Assembly: GCA_937874695.1 (NCBI GenBank) | Contig: CALNAJ010000027.1 | Coordinates: forward strand, 240,589-304,588 | Length of the DNA stretch: 64,000 nt | Source: an uncultured Lactobacillus sp. | GTDB taxonomy: Bacteria; Bacillota; Bacilli; Lactobacillales; Lactobacillaceae | Direction of reading: 5' to 3' | Shown here: piece after piece, positions 44,136 to 52,595 of the stretch | How the letters are laid out: each line of letters begins with the position of its first letter | How positions within the stretch are numbered: position 1 is the first letter of the stretch | Notes under the pieces: model-generated | What the model was told of the DNA's origin: nothing | The model's input: only the letters and a program-made list of their open reading frames with translations | Database searches by the model: none | Made by a program: the position numbers and the translations under genes

Positions 44136-45032
44136 CTAAATAAAGTCGTTGTCTTGCTGCATTTTAAATAATTCAGATTGAATCTTGACCACAAGTTTCT
44201 TGGATTCCGGCGTATTAAGTCGTTGGGGCCGGCTCACGGCAATTAGAGGGAGTACCGGGGGCTTTTCCATCAGATGAAGAATCCGCAGTGGTTGTCCGTG
44301 TTTGATGAAGAAGCGAGCCATGGACTCCGGAATCAACGCCCAGTTGCGATCGTTGACTAGGTATTGGGGAACAGCGAGGCTGGTGTCGAGCCGTACAAAT
44401 GGGGGAATCTTGTCCTCCCAACACAGCATGTGCCACTTACGGTAATTGTCGCTGTAGGGAATCATCAATTCATCGTAGCGCGAGAGCATGGTCGTCCCGA
44501 CAAAGTCCGGATAGCTACTGGTTGGCTTGGTCACGAGAACCAGCCGCTCCTGCCCAATCTTCCGGGTTTCAATCTTATGACGAGTGGATTCGATAAAGGA
44601 AAAGCCAATGTCTACAAGATCGTTATCAATCAGGTTGTATATATTCAAGTCGTCAGTTGTTTGGATGTTGAGCCGCAGTAGGGAGTCGTCCTGCAAAGCC
44701 TGCGGCGCTATCTCGGAAAGGATAGCCGTGTTGATATCCAGTGAGGTCGCCACCGATAAAACATGGTAGTCACCCATCTCCTTGAGACTGTCAACTTGGT
44801 CGCTAAGCTGAATCCATTGGCGGGCAATTGGTACAAGGCGTGTACCATAGGGTGTCAAAGAGATCGTATTATTCCCTTTGACCCGGTTGATCAACTTGAC
44901 CCCCAAGAGGCTCTCCATTCGATGTAACCGGTTACTTACAGCGGCTTGTGTAATGTACAGAGAATCTGCAGCCTGAGATATCTGCCGGTATTCAACAATT
45001 TTTAAAAAGGTCTGCAAAAGCTCTGAATTCAT
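44136..45032 (-). CDS. LysR family transcriptional regulator
   Basis: A 298-residue LysR-type regulator. The winged helix-turn-helix (about 1-60) reads MNSELLQTFLKIVEYRQISQ and AAVSNRLHRMESLLGVKL, followed by a two-lobed effector domain. The start is the ATG at 45032, after TTGGAG; a longer frame upstream lacks a ribosome site and homology. It does not sit divergently from an obvious target, and its effector cannot be told from sequence. Confidence 0.9.
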   Translation of the reverse strand: MNSELLQTFLKIVEYRQISQAADSLYITQAAVSNRLHRMESLLGVKLINRVKGNNTISLTPYGTRLVPIARQWIQLSDQVDSLKEMGDYHVLSVATSLDINTAILSEIAPQALQDDSLLRLNIQTTDDLNIYNLIDNDLVDIGFSFIESTRHKIETRKIGQERLVLVTKPTSSYPDFVGTTMLSRYDELMIPYSDNYRKWHMLCWEDKIPPFVRLDTSLAVPQYLVNDRNWALIPESMARFFIKHGQPLRILHLMEKPPVLPLIAVSRPQRLNTPESKKLVVKIQSELFKMQQDNDFI

Positions 45033-45196
45033 GAGTCTATCTCCAATTTTATTTTTAAATACTATGATTATTGTGATTGCAGTGTCTATGACGTATAAGG
45101 TGTCAGGGTAGTAGATGGTACATAAGAGGACTGTGATTGATAGAAAACTGGCCCATGGACCGTGCTGATAATCAGGACAGTTAGAAAACCGTGTAA

Positions 45197-45378
45197 GCCG
45201 CAAGGGTGGTGAAAATGGACTCAGCTGTGGGAACTCTTTTAGCGGCGAACTGTGCCGGTTAGAGAGTTGGGAGGTTTGAGACTCGCTTTATAGAGGCTTA
45301 AACCTCAGCCGGAAGACCGTACTGTGGCTTCCGGCGTCCGCCCTCAGCGTCCCGGTCCATTTTCACCGCCCTGGAGGC
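45197..45378 (+). repeat. Structured dispersed repeat, type B, copy 5
   Basis: Type B element in forward orientation. The closing helix pairs GGGTGGTGAAAATGGAC (45204-45220) with 45355-45371, 16 of 17 plus one wobble. The hairpin GCCGGAAG/CTTCCGGC holds the loop ACCGTACTGTGG. The 3' end lies 10 bp from the end of the phosphatase gene on the other strand. Confidence 0.88.
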
Positions 45379-45388
45379 GAGGCCAACA

Positions 45389-46045
45389 CTATTTAATATC
45401 TGTAGTCTGATTATAGCTTACGAGTTTTATACTGTCATCGGTTTCCTTCACAATCGACACGCTACCATTCAATGGGAAATTCCCCAGAATATCAATCCCA
45501 TGGTGATCAGCCAGGGTCCGAATGAACGTCCCGTGGGTAATCAACAGAACAGTGGCTTTGTCCGGGCAAGCCTCATGGAGCACGTCAAAGCCGTGCTGCC
45601 AGCGGGCAATCACTTGGTCGTAGGTTTCTGCCTTGTGAGCGGGATCTGCGTCGTGCATGAGTTGACGTGTCTTGGGAAAGCCAAAGTGACTGATCAACTC
45701 TTCTTGACCGGCGTAGCCCGTTGCCTGGGAAACTTCCTGCCAGGCAGCTGGGGCGTTGAGGCCTTCATAATAACCGAAGAAGACTTCGCGGAAGGTCGCA
45801 TTGGGCGCAATAATCTTGGGCTGATGGGTCAGCTGCGAGAGAATCAGGTCGCGCGTGTCGATGGCGCGGTTGAGGTCCGACGAGCAAACATAATCAAATG
45901 GAATGTTTGCCAATTGTTTGCCGGTCGTCAGGGCCTGCTGCCGGCCCTTAGCTGTGAGATCTGAATCCACCCAACCCTGCATCCGATCAAAAGAGTTCAG
46001 TAAGGTTTCGCCATGGCGGACAACGTAAATTGTGATTTCAGTCAT
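45389..46045 (-). CDS. Histidine phosphatase family protein (phosphoglycerate mutase-like)
   Basis: A 218-residue member of the histidine phosphatase superfamily with the catalytic motif VVRHGETLLN near the N-terminus, a second histidine in LLITHGTFIRTL, and the acidic residue in TFREVFFGYYEG. Lactobacilli have several such paralogues with varied phosphatase roles; a cofactor-dependent mutase is less likely given the short and divergent core. It is divergent from the PTS operon, sharing its upstream region. Confidence 0.85.
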   Translation of the reverse strand: MTEITIYVVRHGETLLNSFDRMQGWVDSDLTAKGRQQALTTGKQLANIPFDYVCSSDLNRAIDTRDLILSQLTHQPKIIAPNATFREVFFGYYEGLNAPAAWQEVSQATGYAGQEELISHFGFPKTRQLMHDADPAHKAETYDQVIARWQHGFDVLHEACPDKATVLLITHGTFIRTLADHHGIDILGNFPLNGSVSIVKETDDSIKLVSYNQTTDIK

Positions 46046-46106
46046 GCTATTTTACCCCCATTATGGTTTGATTCCATTCTATTCGAAAAAAAGATAATAT
46101 TCAAGG

Positions 46107-46134
46107 TTGTAATGAAACCGATTTCATTTATAAT
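46107..46134 (+). promoter_or_regulatory. Promoter with cre site for the mannose PTS operon
   Basis: TTGTAA (46107-46112) and TATAAT (46129-46134) have 16-bp spacing. The spacer is filled by TGAAACCGATTTCA (46113-46126), a palindromic catabolite-responsive element. CcpA bound there would block RNA polymerase. Confidence 0.82.
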
Positions 46135-46216
46135 AGAGGCAGATGTTTTTACCGGACAGGTAAGAATGATTATCTTGTGTAGCCATTATATATTTTACTT
46201 TAGGGAGGCATTTATC

Positions 46217-46987
46217 ATGCATGTGACGTTATCTATCTGGCAAGCGTTACTGATTGCACTTTGGGTCGCTTTGGTTGAATCACGAATTTTAGGTTTTTCA
46301 ACCCTGACAATGCGGTTTAGTCCGCTGATGACAGGGATGATGGTTGGGTTCATCATGGGAGACATCAAACAGGCTATGATTGTAACCGCTGCCATTCAGT
46401 TAGTCTACATGGGGTTTGTTGCTCCAGGGGGAGCCTTACCCGCTGAACCATGTATTGCCACGGCCATTGCGGTGCCAGTTGCGCTGCTAGGCCACATGAG
46501 TCCTCAAGGGGCCATCGCGATTGCGGTGCCAGTTGGGTTACTCGGAAGTTACCTCTATCAATTCAGATTCTTCCTTAACACCTTCGCGTTGAAGCCAATG
46601 GACAAGTACGCCAAGGAAGGGAATGCACGGGGCTTAGGGTTTGCGATTATGGGAATTCCAACACTGATTTCCTTCGCACTGTTCATTCCACTGATGTTCA
46701 TCGCCCTTTACTTCGGGGCACCCGTTATCTCTGGTTTAGTTGCTAACATCGAACACGGGACGTTGATTCACGTCTTGAACAGTGTCGGTGGTGGGTTGGC
46801 TGCCTTAGGGATCGCCGTAATCATGCAAGTTATTGGGAAGAAACAACTCTTACCATTCTTCTTCCTGGCTTACTTCATGAGTGTGGCCTTTGCCAAGTTG
46901 GACATCAGCATGACGATCTACGCCATCTTCGGTGCCATCTTCGCCATCCTCTACGTGACATTTACTTCAAAGAAATCGACGAATTAA
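46217..46987 (+). CDS. PTS mannose/sorbose-family transporter subunit IIC
   Basis: Membrane subunit of a mannose-class phosphotransferase permease. The 256 residues have about seven membrane segments and the family patterns LWVALVESRILGFSTLTMRF and VYMGFVAPGGALPAEP. The ATG at 46217 follows GGGAGGC. First gene of the order IIC-IID-IIA-IIB, which differs from the common IIAB-IIC-IID order of manXYZ. The sugar is not determinable. Confidence 0.92.
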   Translation: MHVTLSIWQALLIALWVALVESRILGFSTLTMRFSPLMTGMMVGFIMGDIKQAMIVTAAIQLVYMGFVAPGGALPAEPCIATAIAVPVALLGHMSPQGAIAIAVPVGLLGSYLYQFRFFLNTFALKPMDKYAKEGNARGLGFAIMGIPTLISFALFIPLMFIALYFGAPVISGLVANIEHGTLIHVLNSVGGGLAALGIAVIMQVIGKKQLLPFFFLAYFMSVAFAKLDISMTIYAIFGAIFAILYVTFTSKKSTN

Positions 46988-47001
46988 GGAGGTAGAAATC
47001 A

Positions 47002-47907
47002 ATGAGTGAAGAAGTAGCTGCAAACAACGTTGACGTTGCTGAAAACGAAGATGTTCAAGCTGAAGAACATCGGATTCCGCAACCTGATAAAATTACGAAT
47101 AAAGATTTAATGAAATCCTGGTTCGGTTGGTGGTGGGCCAACGAAGTCCCACATACCTTTGACCGGATGTTGGCACCAGCCTTCTGTTTCGGGTTGATTC
47201 CAACCTTAAAGAAGTTATACAAGGACAAAGCCGAATTGGCGAAAGCCTTTCAACGACACCTGTTATTCTTCAACACCCAGGCGACTTGGGGTGGGGGAAC
47301 TTTAACGGGTGTGACGATCTCACTGGAAGAAGCACGGGCCAAGGCTATGGCTAACGGTGAGGAACCAATCTCTGAAGATATGATCAACAACACCAAGGTT
47401 GGGCTGATGGGTCCACTGGCTGGTATTGGGGACTCCATTGACTCTGGGACTGTGCAATACATCTTCATCGCCATCTTCTTGCCTTTCGCTCAGAAGGGGA
47501 ACTTCATGGGGGCCTTGCTACCATTCCTCTGTTTCGCCATCGCAACCTTTACTTATGGTTATTACTTCACTAAGATGGGTTACTCTCTGGGTCGGGCTGC
47601 CGCTAAGGAAATCATGACTGGTGGCCGAATGGCTGGTATCATTGATGGATTAGGGGTCCTCGGGCTTTACATGATGGGAATCTTAGCCGGGCAATACATT
47701 AAGATCCAAAGTTACCTGAAGTTTAGTATCAGTAAAAAGGTCTTTGACGTTCAGGATATCTTGAACACAATCCTCCCAGGGATTCTGCCACTGTTCGCCG
47801 TACTGATGCTGTACTGGTACTTCCAGAAGAAGGGTCTCAAGATCACGCGTGGTCTGGTTTACTTAACCATTGCGTTAGTCGTATTGAGTATCTTCTACGT
47901 CATCTAA
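47002..47907 (+). CDS. PTS mannose-family transporter subunit IID
   Basis: The second membrane component. The 301 residues carry the IID hallmarks KSWFGWWWANEVPHTFDRM, HLLFFNTQATWGGGTLTGV and GLMGPLAGIGDSIDSGT, and end in several hydrophobic helices. An acidic N-terminal stretch of about 30 residues precedes the domain. It begins 14 bp after IIC, with AAGGAGG upstream. Confidence 0.94.
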   Translation: MSEEVAANNVDVAENEDVQAEEHRIPQPDKITNKDLMKSWFGWWWANEVPHTFDRMLAPAFCFGLIPTLKKLYKDKAELAKAFQRHLLFFNTQATWGGGTLTGVTISLEEARAKAMANGEEPISEDMINNTKVGLMGPLAGIGDSIDSGTVQYIFIAIFLPFAQKGNFMGALLPFLCFAIATFTYGYYFTKMGYSLGRAAAKEIMTGGRMAGIIDGLGVLGLYMMGILAGQYIKIQSYLKFSISKKVFDVQDILNTILPGILPLFAVLMLYWYFQKKGLKITRGLVYLTIALVVLSIFYVI

Positions 47908-47925
47908 TAGGAGGAATTAGTGATT

Positions 47926-48342
47926 ATGAAACGTGCATTCTTAGTGATTACCCACGGTGATATGGGTGTTGAAACCGTCAAGAGTATGGAATTATTAATG
48001 GGACCGCAGGAAAATGTGAAAGCATTGGGCCTACATCCCGGCGAATCGGTTGATGATTTGCGGACAAAAGTTTATGATATTTTACAAGCCAACGAAGCCG
48101 ATTATGACGAAACTGTTCTGTTAGTCGACTTATTAGGTGGGAGTCCATCTAACGTGTCCCTGTCGACTCTAGCCAAGTATCACGACATGAAAATCGTGAC
48201 TGGTCTGAGTTTGCCGCTCCTCGTCAACATTCTGAACTTCTCAGAAGCCGAAGATAATACTGAAAAATTGATCACGGATTCTATCGGTGTTGCGACCGAA
48301 GGGATGAAATTGATCGACAAGAACTTTTTACACCAATCATAG
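47926..48342 (+). CDS. PTS mannose-family subunit IIA
   Basis: A stand-alone cytoplasmic IIA of 138 residues. The phosphorylated histidine is in LVITHGDMGVETVKS (about residue 10), and VDLLGGSPSNVSL is also typical. ATG 47926 has AGGAGG 10 bp upstream; a GTG at 47920 is an alternative. IIA and IIB are separate genes here rather than the fused IIAB of ManX. Confidence 0.9.
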   Translation: MKRAFLVITHGDMGVETVKSMELLMGPQENVKALGLHPGESVDDLRTKVYDILQANEADYDETVLLVDLLGGSPSNVSLSTLAKYHDMKIVTGLSLPLLVNILNFSEAEDNTEKLITDSIGVATEGMKLIDKNFLHQS

Positions 48343-48377
48343 AAAATTAAGCACGTAAAAATTGGAGGATAACTATT

Positions 48378-48860
48378 ATGGGACAAATTAATTTAGCACG
48401 GGTCGATGATCGTTTGATTCACGGCCAAGTTATGACGAAGTGGACCAAGGGTTTTGGAACAAATTCCGTTTACGTGGTGGACAACGCCACGGCTGCTGAC
48501 GATTTCATGAAGGATATCTACGTCAGCACCAACTCTACCGGTGGTCTGAGCATCAAGGTTTACAGTGCTACTGAAGTTGCTGAAGAATGGAAGAAGAACC
48601 AATTCGGCGACGACAAGGTCGTTGTGGTCTTCAAGTACATCAAGGAAGTTAAGGAAGCCATGGACGCTGGGCTAGAATTAAAAGAACTCAACGTCGGTGG
48701 GGTTTCCAAGAAAGCCAACACCAAGTTTGTGATCCCAACGGTTGCTATTGGCGATGACGAAAAGGCACTCTTGAAGGACTTCCACGACAATGGTTTGGAA
48801 ATCTACTTCCAAACTGTGCCAGACTCCAAGCGAGTAGAATACGACTCAGCTATCAAGTAA
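48378..48860 (+). CDS. PTS mannose-family subunit IIB
   Basis: A stand-alone 160-residue IIB with the active histidine in LARVDDRLIHGQVMTKW (about residue 15). It passes phosphate from IIA to the sugar. TTGGAGGA precedes the ATG. It completes the permease set. Confidence 0.94.
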   Translation: MGQINLARVDDRLIHGQVMTKWTKGFGTNSVYVVDNATAADDFMKDIYVSTNSTGGLSIKVYSATEVAEEWKKNQFGDDKVVVVFKYIKEVKEAMDAGLELKELNVGGVSKKANTKFVIPTVAIGDDEKALLKDFHDNGLEIYFQTVPDSKRVEYDSAIK

Positions 48861-48901
48861 CAATTGATGGCGGGTTAGTTCACAAATGATTTGAGGAATT
48901 G

Positions 48902-49444
48902 ATGATGAAAGAAGCGTACGAAGTTTATCCCAGCCGATTACGAATTTATATGACGACGATTGTCTTCATTCTGTTTGGCTTGGCCATCTGTGGGGTGGTC
49001 TTCACTTCGACCTGGTTGATCATGAAGATTTTGGCGATAGCCTTTGGCTTACTGTTCTTCTATGCGGCCTTTGAGACTGCAGTGAAGGGCCATGCCAAAC
49101 GCCCCGACTATATTTTCGACGATCAGGGCATTACGGATAATACGCAGGAACCAGCGGTCGTGGTGCCGTGGGCGGATATCTTAAAGATTGAAATGACACC
49201 TAATAATGCTGTCATGCAGATCGGTATCTTGGCTCGGAAGACGGTGGTCAGCCAGGACGAGAAGAACGTGGTCCTCACGCGCAATCTCGTTAGTAACGGG
49301 AACATGGCCTTCTATTCCATCATGATCGATGGGTTCAAGTTCCGGCAGAAGCAATTTCTCAATATCTTTGAGGAGCTACAACGTCAAGGAGTGAAACACA
49401 ACCCCAGCATTCTGGTCAATAAAGTGCTGGAGAAGAAGCGCTGA
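48902..49444 (+). CDS. Two-helix membrane protein with PH-like domain, unknown function
   Basis: A 180-residue protein with two adjacent membrane helices (about 15-60) and a C-terminal soluble region resembling bacterial PH-like/STM3941-type proteins (DYIFDDQGITDN, VVPWADILKIEM). It is not DUF956 (ManO), the small protein often found with mannose PTS operons. It lies between IIB and ptsI with short gaps, so it is probably cotranscribed. Two ATG codons (48902, 48905) are possible. Confidence 0.7.
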   Translation: MMKEAYEVYPSRLRIYMTTIVFILFGLAICGVVFTSTWLIMKILAIAFGLLFFYAAFETAVKGHAKRPDYIFDDQGITDNTQEPAVVVPWADILKIEMTPNNAVMQIGILARKTVVSQDEKNVVLTRNLVSNGNMAFYSIMIDGFKFRQKQFLNIFEELQRQGVKHNPSILVNKVLEKKR

Positions 49445-49477
49445 TGACGGACTGAATTACTCGAGGAGAAATGACGT

Positions 49478-51208
49478 ATGTCGACGAAAATTACAGGAAT
49501 CGCGGCCAGCGATGGGATTGGCATCGCTAAGGCTTACACGTTAGTTGACCCAGATTTAAGTTTCGAAAAAACCACGGTTACCGATCCTCAAGCTGAAATC
49601 GATCGGTTGGCCGCAGCTCGGAAGATTACCGTGACCGAGTTGGAAGAGATCAAAGCTAAAGCGCTTGAAAACCTTGGCCCCAAAGAAGCAGAGGTCTTCG
49701 ATGCCCACCTGGCAATGGTCAATGATCCTGACTTCATCAAACAAGTAGAGGACGAAATCACCCAGAAGTCCTGCAACGCCGAGACGGCGCAACAGGATGT
49801 GGCTGACCAGTTCTCGGCTATGCTTGAGGCCATGACTGACAACGCTTACATGCAGGAACGGGCAGCCGATGTCCGCGACGTGACGAAGCGGGTACTCAGC
49901 CACTTGTTGAATCGGCCACTACCTAACTTGGCATTGGTTGATTCACCGGTCGTCGTGGTCTCCCATGACCTGACGCCTTCCGATACGGCCCAATTGGACC
50001 GGCAGTTCGTGAAGGGAATTCTGGTGGACTTGGGTGGCCGGACGAGTCACTCGGCCATCATGTCCCGGACGTTGGAAATTCCGGCGGTTGTTGGAACCGA
50101 GAACGCTACGACGAGCATTCATGATGGGCAAACGGTCATCTTGGATGGCTTGCATGGGGTAGCCTTGGCTGGCCCCGACGATACCGAGTTGGCAGATTAC
50201 CAGCAACAGGCTAGTGATTTTGCCGAACAGAAGGCGTTGTGGGAAAAGCTGAAGGATGAACCGACTGTCTCGAAAGATGGGCAATCCTTCATGTTGGCTG
50301 CCAACATTGGGACGCCGGCAGATTTGCCAGCTGTTCTGAAGTCTGGTGCCGAAGGAATTGGACTGTTCCGTTCCGAATTCCTTTACATGGATAGCGATCA
50401 GTTGCCTTCCGAAGATACCCAGTTTGCTGCCTACAAGGCGGCCGTCGAACAAATGAACGGCAAGCCAGTGGTCATCCGGACGATGGATATCGGGGGCGAC
50501 AAGGATCTGCCATACATGCAATTGCCAAAGGAAATGAATCCGTTCTTGGGCTACCGGGCAATCCGGATTTCCCTGAAGCGGCAGGATATTTTCCGGACAC
50601 AACTGCGGGCACTGATTCGGGCCTCGGCGTTTGGCGACTTGGGAATCATGTTCCCAATGATTGCCACGCTGGAAGAGTTGCGGCAGGCCAAGACCATCTT
50701 CAACGAAGAAAAGACGAAGTTGGTTGAGGCTGGTGTCAAGGTGGGCGAGACCATCAAGCTAGGCATGATGATTGAAATCCCCAACGCTGCGATCTTTGCC
50801 GATCACTTTGCTAAGGAAGTTGACTTCTTTAGTATTGGGACCAACGACCTGATTCAGTATACCTTCGCGGCTGACCGGGGGAACGAACGGGTTTCCTACC
50901 TCTACCAGCCCTACCACCCAAGTCTCTTGGGCCTGATCAACCACGTCATCAAGGCTGCTCACCGTCACGGAACGAGCGTGGCGATGTGTGGTGAAATGGC
51001 CGGTGACCAGACGGCGGTACCGCTGTTGATGGGGATGGGCCTCGATGAATTCTCCATGAGTGCCACGTCGGTTCTGAAGACTCGGAACTTGATGAAACAA
51101 CTGGACGCCTCAACCCTGAGTGACCTTGCGGAAGCAGCTATTAACGACTGTGAAACGAGTGATCAGGTTAAGGCGTTGGTTGAGAAGTTGAAGACGAGTC
51201 AAGGGTAA
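49478..51208 (+). CDS. ptsI: Phosphoenolpyruvate-protein phosphotransferase (Enzyme I)
   Basis: Enzyme I takes phosphate from PEP and passes it to HPr. The 576 residues have the phospho-histidine site GGRTSHSAIMSRT (about 190), GLFRSEFLYM, FMPMIA-like MFPMIATLEEL, and the active cysteine in MCGEMAGD (about 505). It is full length. The usual upstream ptsH is absent; instead ptsI is the last gene of a cre-controlled permease operon. HPr must be encoded elsewhere, and there could be a second ptsI in the genome. Confidence 0.95.
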   Translation: MSTKITGIAASDGIGIAKAYTLVDPDLSFEKTTVTDPQAEIDRLAAARKITVTELEEIKAKALENLGPKEAEVFDAHLAMVNDPDFIKQVEDEITQKSCNAETAQQDVADQFSAMLEAMTDNAYMQERAADVRDVTKRVLSHLLNRPLPNLALVDSPVVVVSHDLTPSDTAQLDRQFVKGILVDLGGRTSHSAIMSRTLEIPAVVGTENATTSIHDGQTVILDGLHGVALAGPDDTELADYQQQASDFAEQKALWEKLKDEPTVSKDGQSFMLAANIGTPADLPAVLKSGAEGIGLFRSEFLYMDSDQLPSEDTQFAAYKAAVEQMNGKPVVIRTMDIGGDKDLPYMQLPKEMNPFLGYRAIRISLKRQDIFRTQLRALIRASAFGDLGIMFPMIATLEELRQAKTIFNEEKTKLVEAGVKVGETIKLGMMIEIPNAAIFADHFAKEVDFFSIGTNDLIQYTFAADRGNERVSYLYQPYHPSLLGLINHVIKAAHRHGTSVAMCGEMAGDQTAVPLLMGMGLDEFSMSATSVLKTRNLMKQLDASTLSDLAEAAINDCETSDQVKALVEKLKTSQG

Positions 51209-51248
51209 TTATTCAGACGATTTTATGAGATTAAAAGTCTCCGTTCAC

Positions 51249-51290
51249 AAAAGCACGCGCTAACCTGGTTGCAGGTCGGCGCGTGCTTTT
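51249..51290. terminator. Symmetrical terminator between ptsI and the SPFH gene
   Basis: AAAAGCACGCGC (51249-51260) pairs with GCGCGTGCTTTT (51279-51290). Confidence 0.88.
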
Positions 51291-51299
51291 GTGTAAAAA

Positions 51300-52148
51300 T
51301 TACTTTTTAGGTTTTGGCAACGGCACTTCCGGCGTCTTCAAACCACTCCGCAGGGCGGCACCAATCGCTGGAATCTGTCCCAGGTCAGCGATGTGGTCGG
51401 TCGGGACCACGACCACGTTGGCTGGTGAGTTGGCCAGGTCGCTGAAAGCTGAGATTGATTGGTTTTCGAAGAATTCTGACGTGGCATTTTCCAGACTAGA
51501 GTTGACTGTATCGATCCGGTACTTTTCAGCATCGGCTCTGGTCTTCGTGGCCATGGCTTGGGCGGTGGCCGTTGCCATGAGGGCGTCGTTCTTGGCCTTC
51601 GTCGTCAGCTCGATGGATTTGGCTTCCCCCTCGGCCTTGGCGATGGCGGCGACCCGCTCTCTGTCGGCCGTGAGTTGCTTATCCATGGCGGATTGAATGG
51701 CCGTGGAAGGGGTCAATTCATCAATGTTGGTCCGGTCGACGTTGATCCCATAGGTGTCGGTCAGATCACCAATGGCGGTGGCCAGTTCCTGGTTGATTTT
51801 GGCCGTGGACCCCAGTGCCTCGTTCAGATCCATGCGACCAATGATATCCCGCAGGTGTCCCCGGACCAGCTGGGCCATGGACTCCACGGAATCCGTGTTT
51901 TCATACTGGAATTTCACGGAGTTGGTCACGTGGTAGTTCAGTGTCAGGCTGGCCGAGACGTCGGCGTTATCCTTGGTGATGACTGAGTAGTTGGGCAGGG
52001 CGAGTGGTGTCATAGCTAGCTCAACTGTCCGAATTTTTTGCAGTCCAGGCAAGTAGAAATGAATACCAGGTGCGACACTGTGCTTGTATTTCCCTAAAGT
52101 TTCAACTAACCCCTCGTTGTTTTGATGCACAATTCTAATCCCAAACAT
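51300..52148 (-). CDS. SPFH (stomatin/prohibitin) family protein
   Basis: A 282-residue SPFH-domain protein. The domain (about 5-190) has EGLVETLGKYKHSVAPGIHF, and a helical coiled coil (about 170-240) is rich in Ala, Lys and Glu (AEGEAKSIELTTKAKNDALM). It lacks a clear N-terminal membrane helix, unlike most stomatins. SPFH proteins organise membrane microdomains; the function here is unknown. It is translationally close to the upstream ribbon-helix-helix gene (12 bp), with GAGGAGGAGT in the gap. Confidence 0.88.
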   Translation of the reverse strand: MFGIRIVHQNNEGLVETLGKYKHSVAPGIHFYLPGLQKIRTVELAMTPLALPNYSVITKDNADVSASLTLNYHVTNSVKFQYENTDSVESMAQLVRGHLRDIIGRMDLNEALGSTAKINQELATAIGDLTDTYGINVDRTNIDELTPSTAIQSAMDKQLTADRERVAAIAKAEGEAKSIELTTKAKNDALMATATAQAMATKTRADAEKYRIDTVNSSLENATSEFFENQSISAFSDLANSPANVVVVPTDHIADLGQIPAIGAALRSGLKTPEVPLPKPKK

Positions 52149-52160
52149 AGTGACTCCTCC

Positions 52161-52490
52161 TCAAATTTTCTTGAACGTCAAGATGTTTCCGTTACTTTCG
52201 ATGATCGTATACTCCGCGGTGAAGTCCAGGGCTTCTCGTGGCTCCAACAAGTAACGATAGTAAATACCAGCGACTAACACCAGACCAGTCTTGGCGTCCA
52301 AAGCAGAACCTGGTACGGTGCGGCCAACCAATTGCCGAGATTCCCAATTTCCCGGTGTGGCCGTCTTCGATAAGACATTGACGATGTAGGCGTTGATACT
52401 TCGACCGTCAGCGGTGGCGGCTTGCGAGAGCTTTTCAAAAAGGCTCTCGTCCATGCGAAGTAAGAAACGCTTTTGTTTTTCTTTTGCCAT
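52161..52490 (-). CDS. Arc-type ribbon-helix-helix protein with C-terminal domain
   Basis: A 109-residue protein whose first 45 residues form a ribbon-helix-helix DNA-binding domain (KRFLLRMDESLFEKLSQAA, DGRSINAYIVNVL). The rest (about 60-109) is a small beta-rich region ending EYTIIESNGNILTF, reminiscent of NfeD-like beta modules often paired with SPFH proteins, but I cannot confirm that. The start at 52490 follows GAGGAGG. It is first in an operon with the SPFH gene, under a promoter containing a palindrome. Confidence 0.75.
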   Translation of the reverse strand: MAKEKQKRFLLRMDESLFEKLSQAATADGRSINAYIVNVLSKTATPGNWESRQLVGRTVPGSALDAKTGLVLVAGIYYRYLLEPREALDFTAEYTIIESNGNILTFKKI

Positions 52491-52532
52491 AGTGTGTGGC
52501 CTCCTCATGCTCCTCCCCGAGATGATAGCTTA

Positions 52533-52561
52533 ATAATATCACGGTGATATCACTTTAGCAA
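52533..52561 (-). promoter_or_regulatory. Promoter with nested palindromic operator for the RHH-SPFH operon
   Basis: On the minus strand TTGCTA (52561-52556) and TATTAT (52538-52533) have 17-bp spacing. The spacer contains ATATCACGGTGATAT (52536-52550) and the overlapping palindrome GTGATATCAC (52544-52553), giving three GTGAT half sites. This suits autoregulation by the ribbon-helix-helix protein. Confidence 0.7.
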
Positions 52562-52595
52562 CTATCCTACTTGATCTGGGGTTTCGAGAAGAATG

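Noticed and set aside
45033..45203. N-terminal extension of the LysR regulator
   Set aside because: The extra residues do not fit the family, and the ribosome site and helix-turn-helix start at the ATG at 45032.
48902..49444. DUF956 (ManO) identity for the gene after PTS IIB
   Set aside because: The protein has two membrane helices and a PH-like domain, and does not show the DUF956 pattern.
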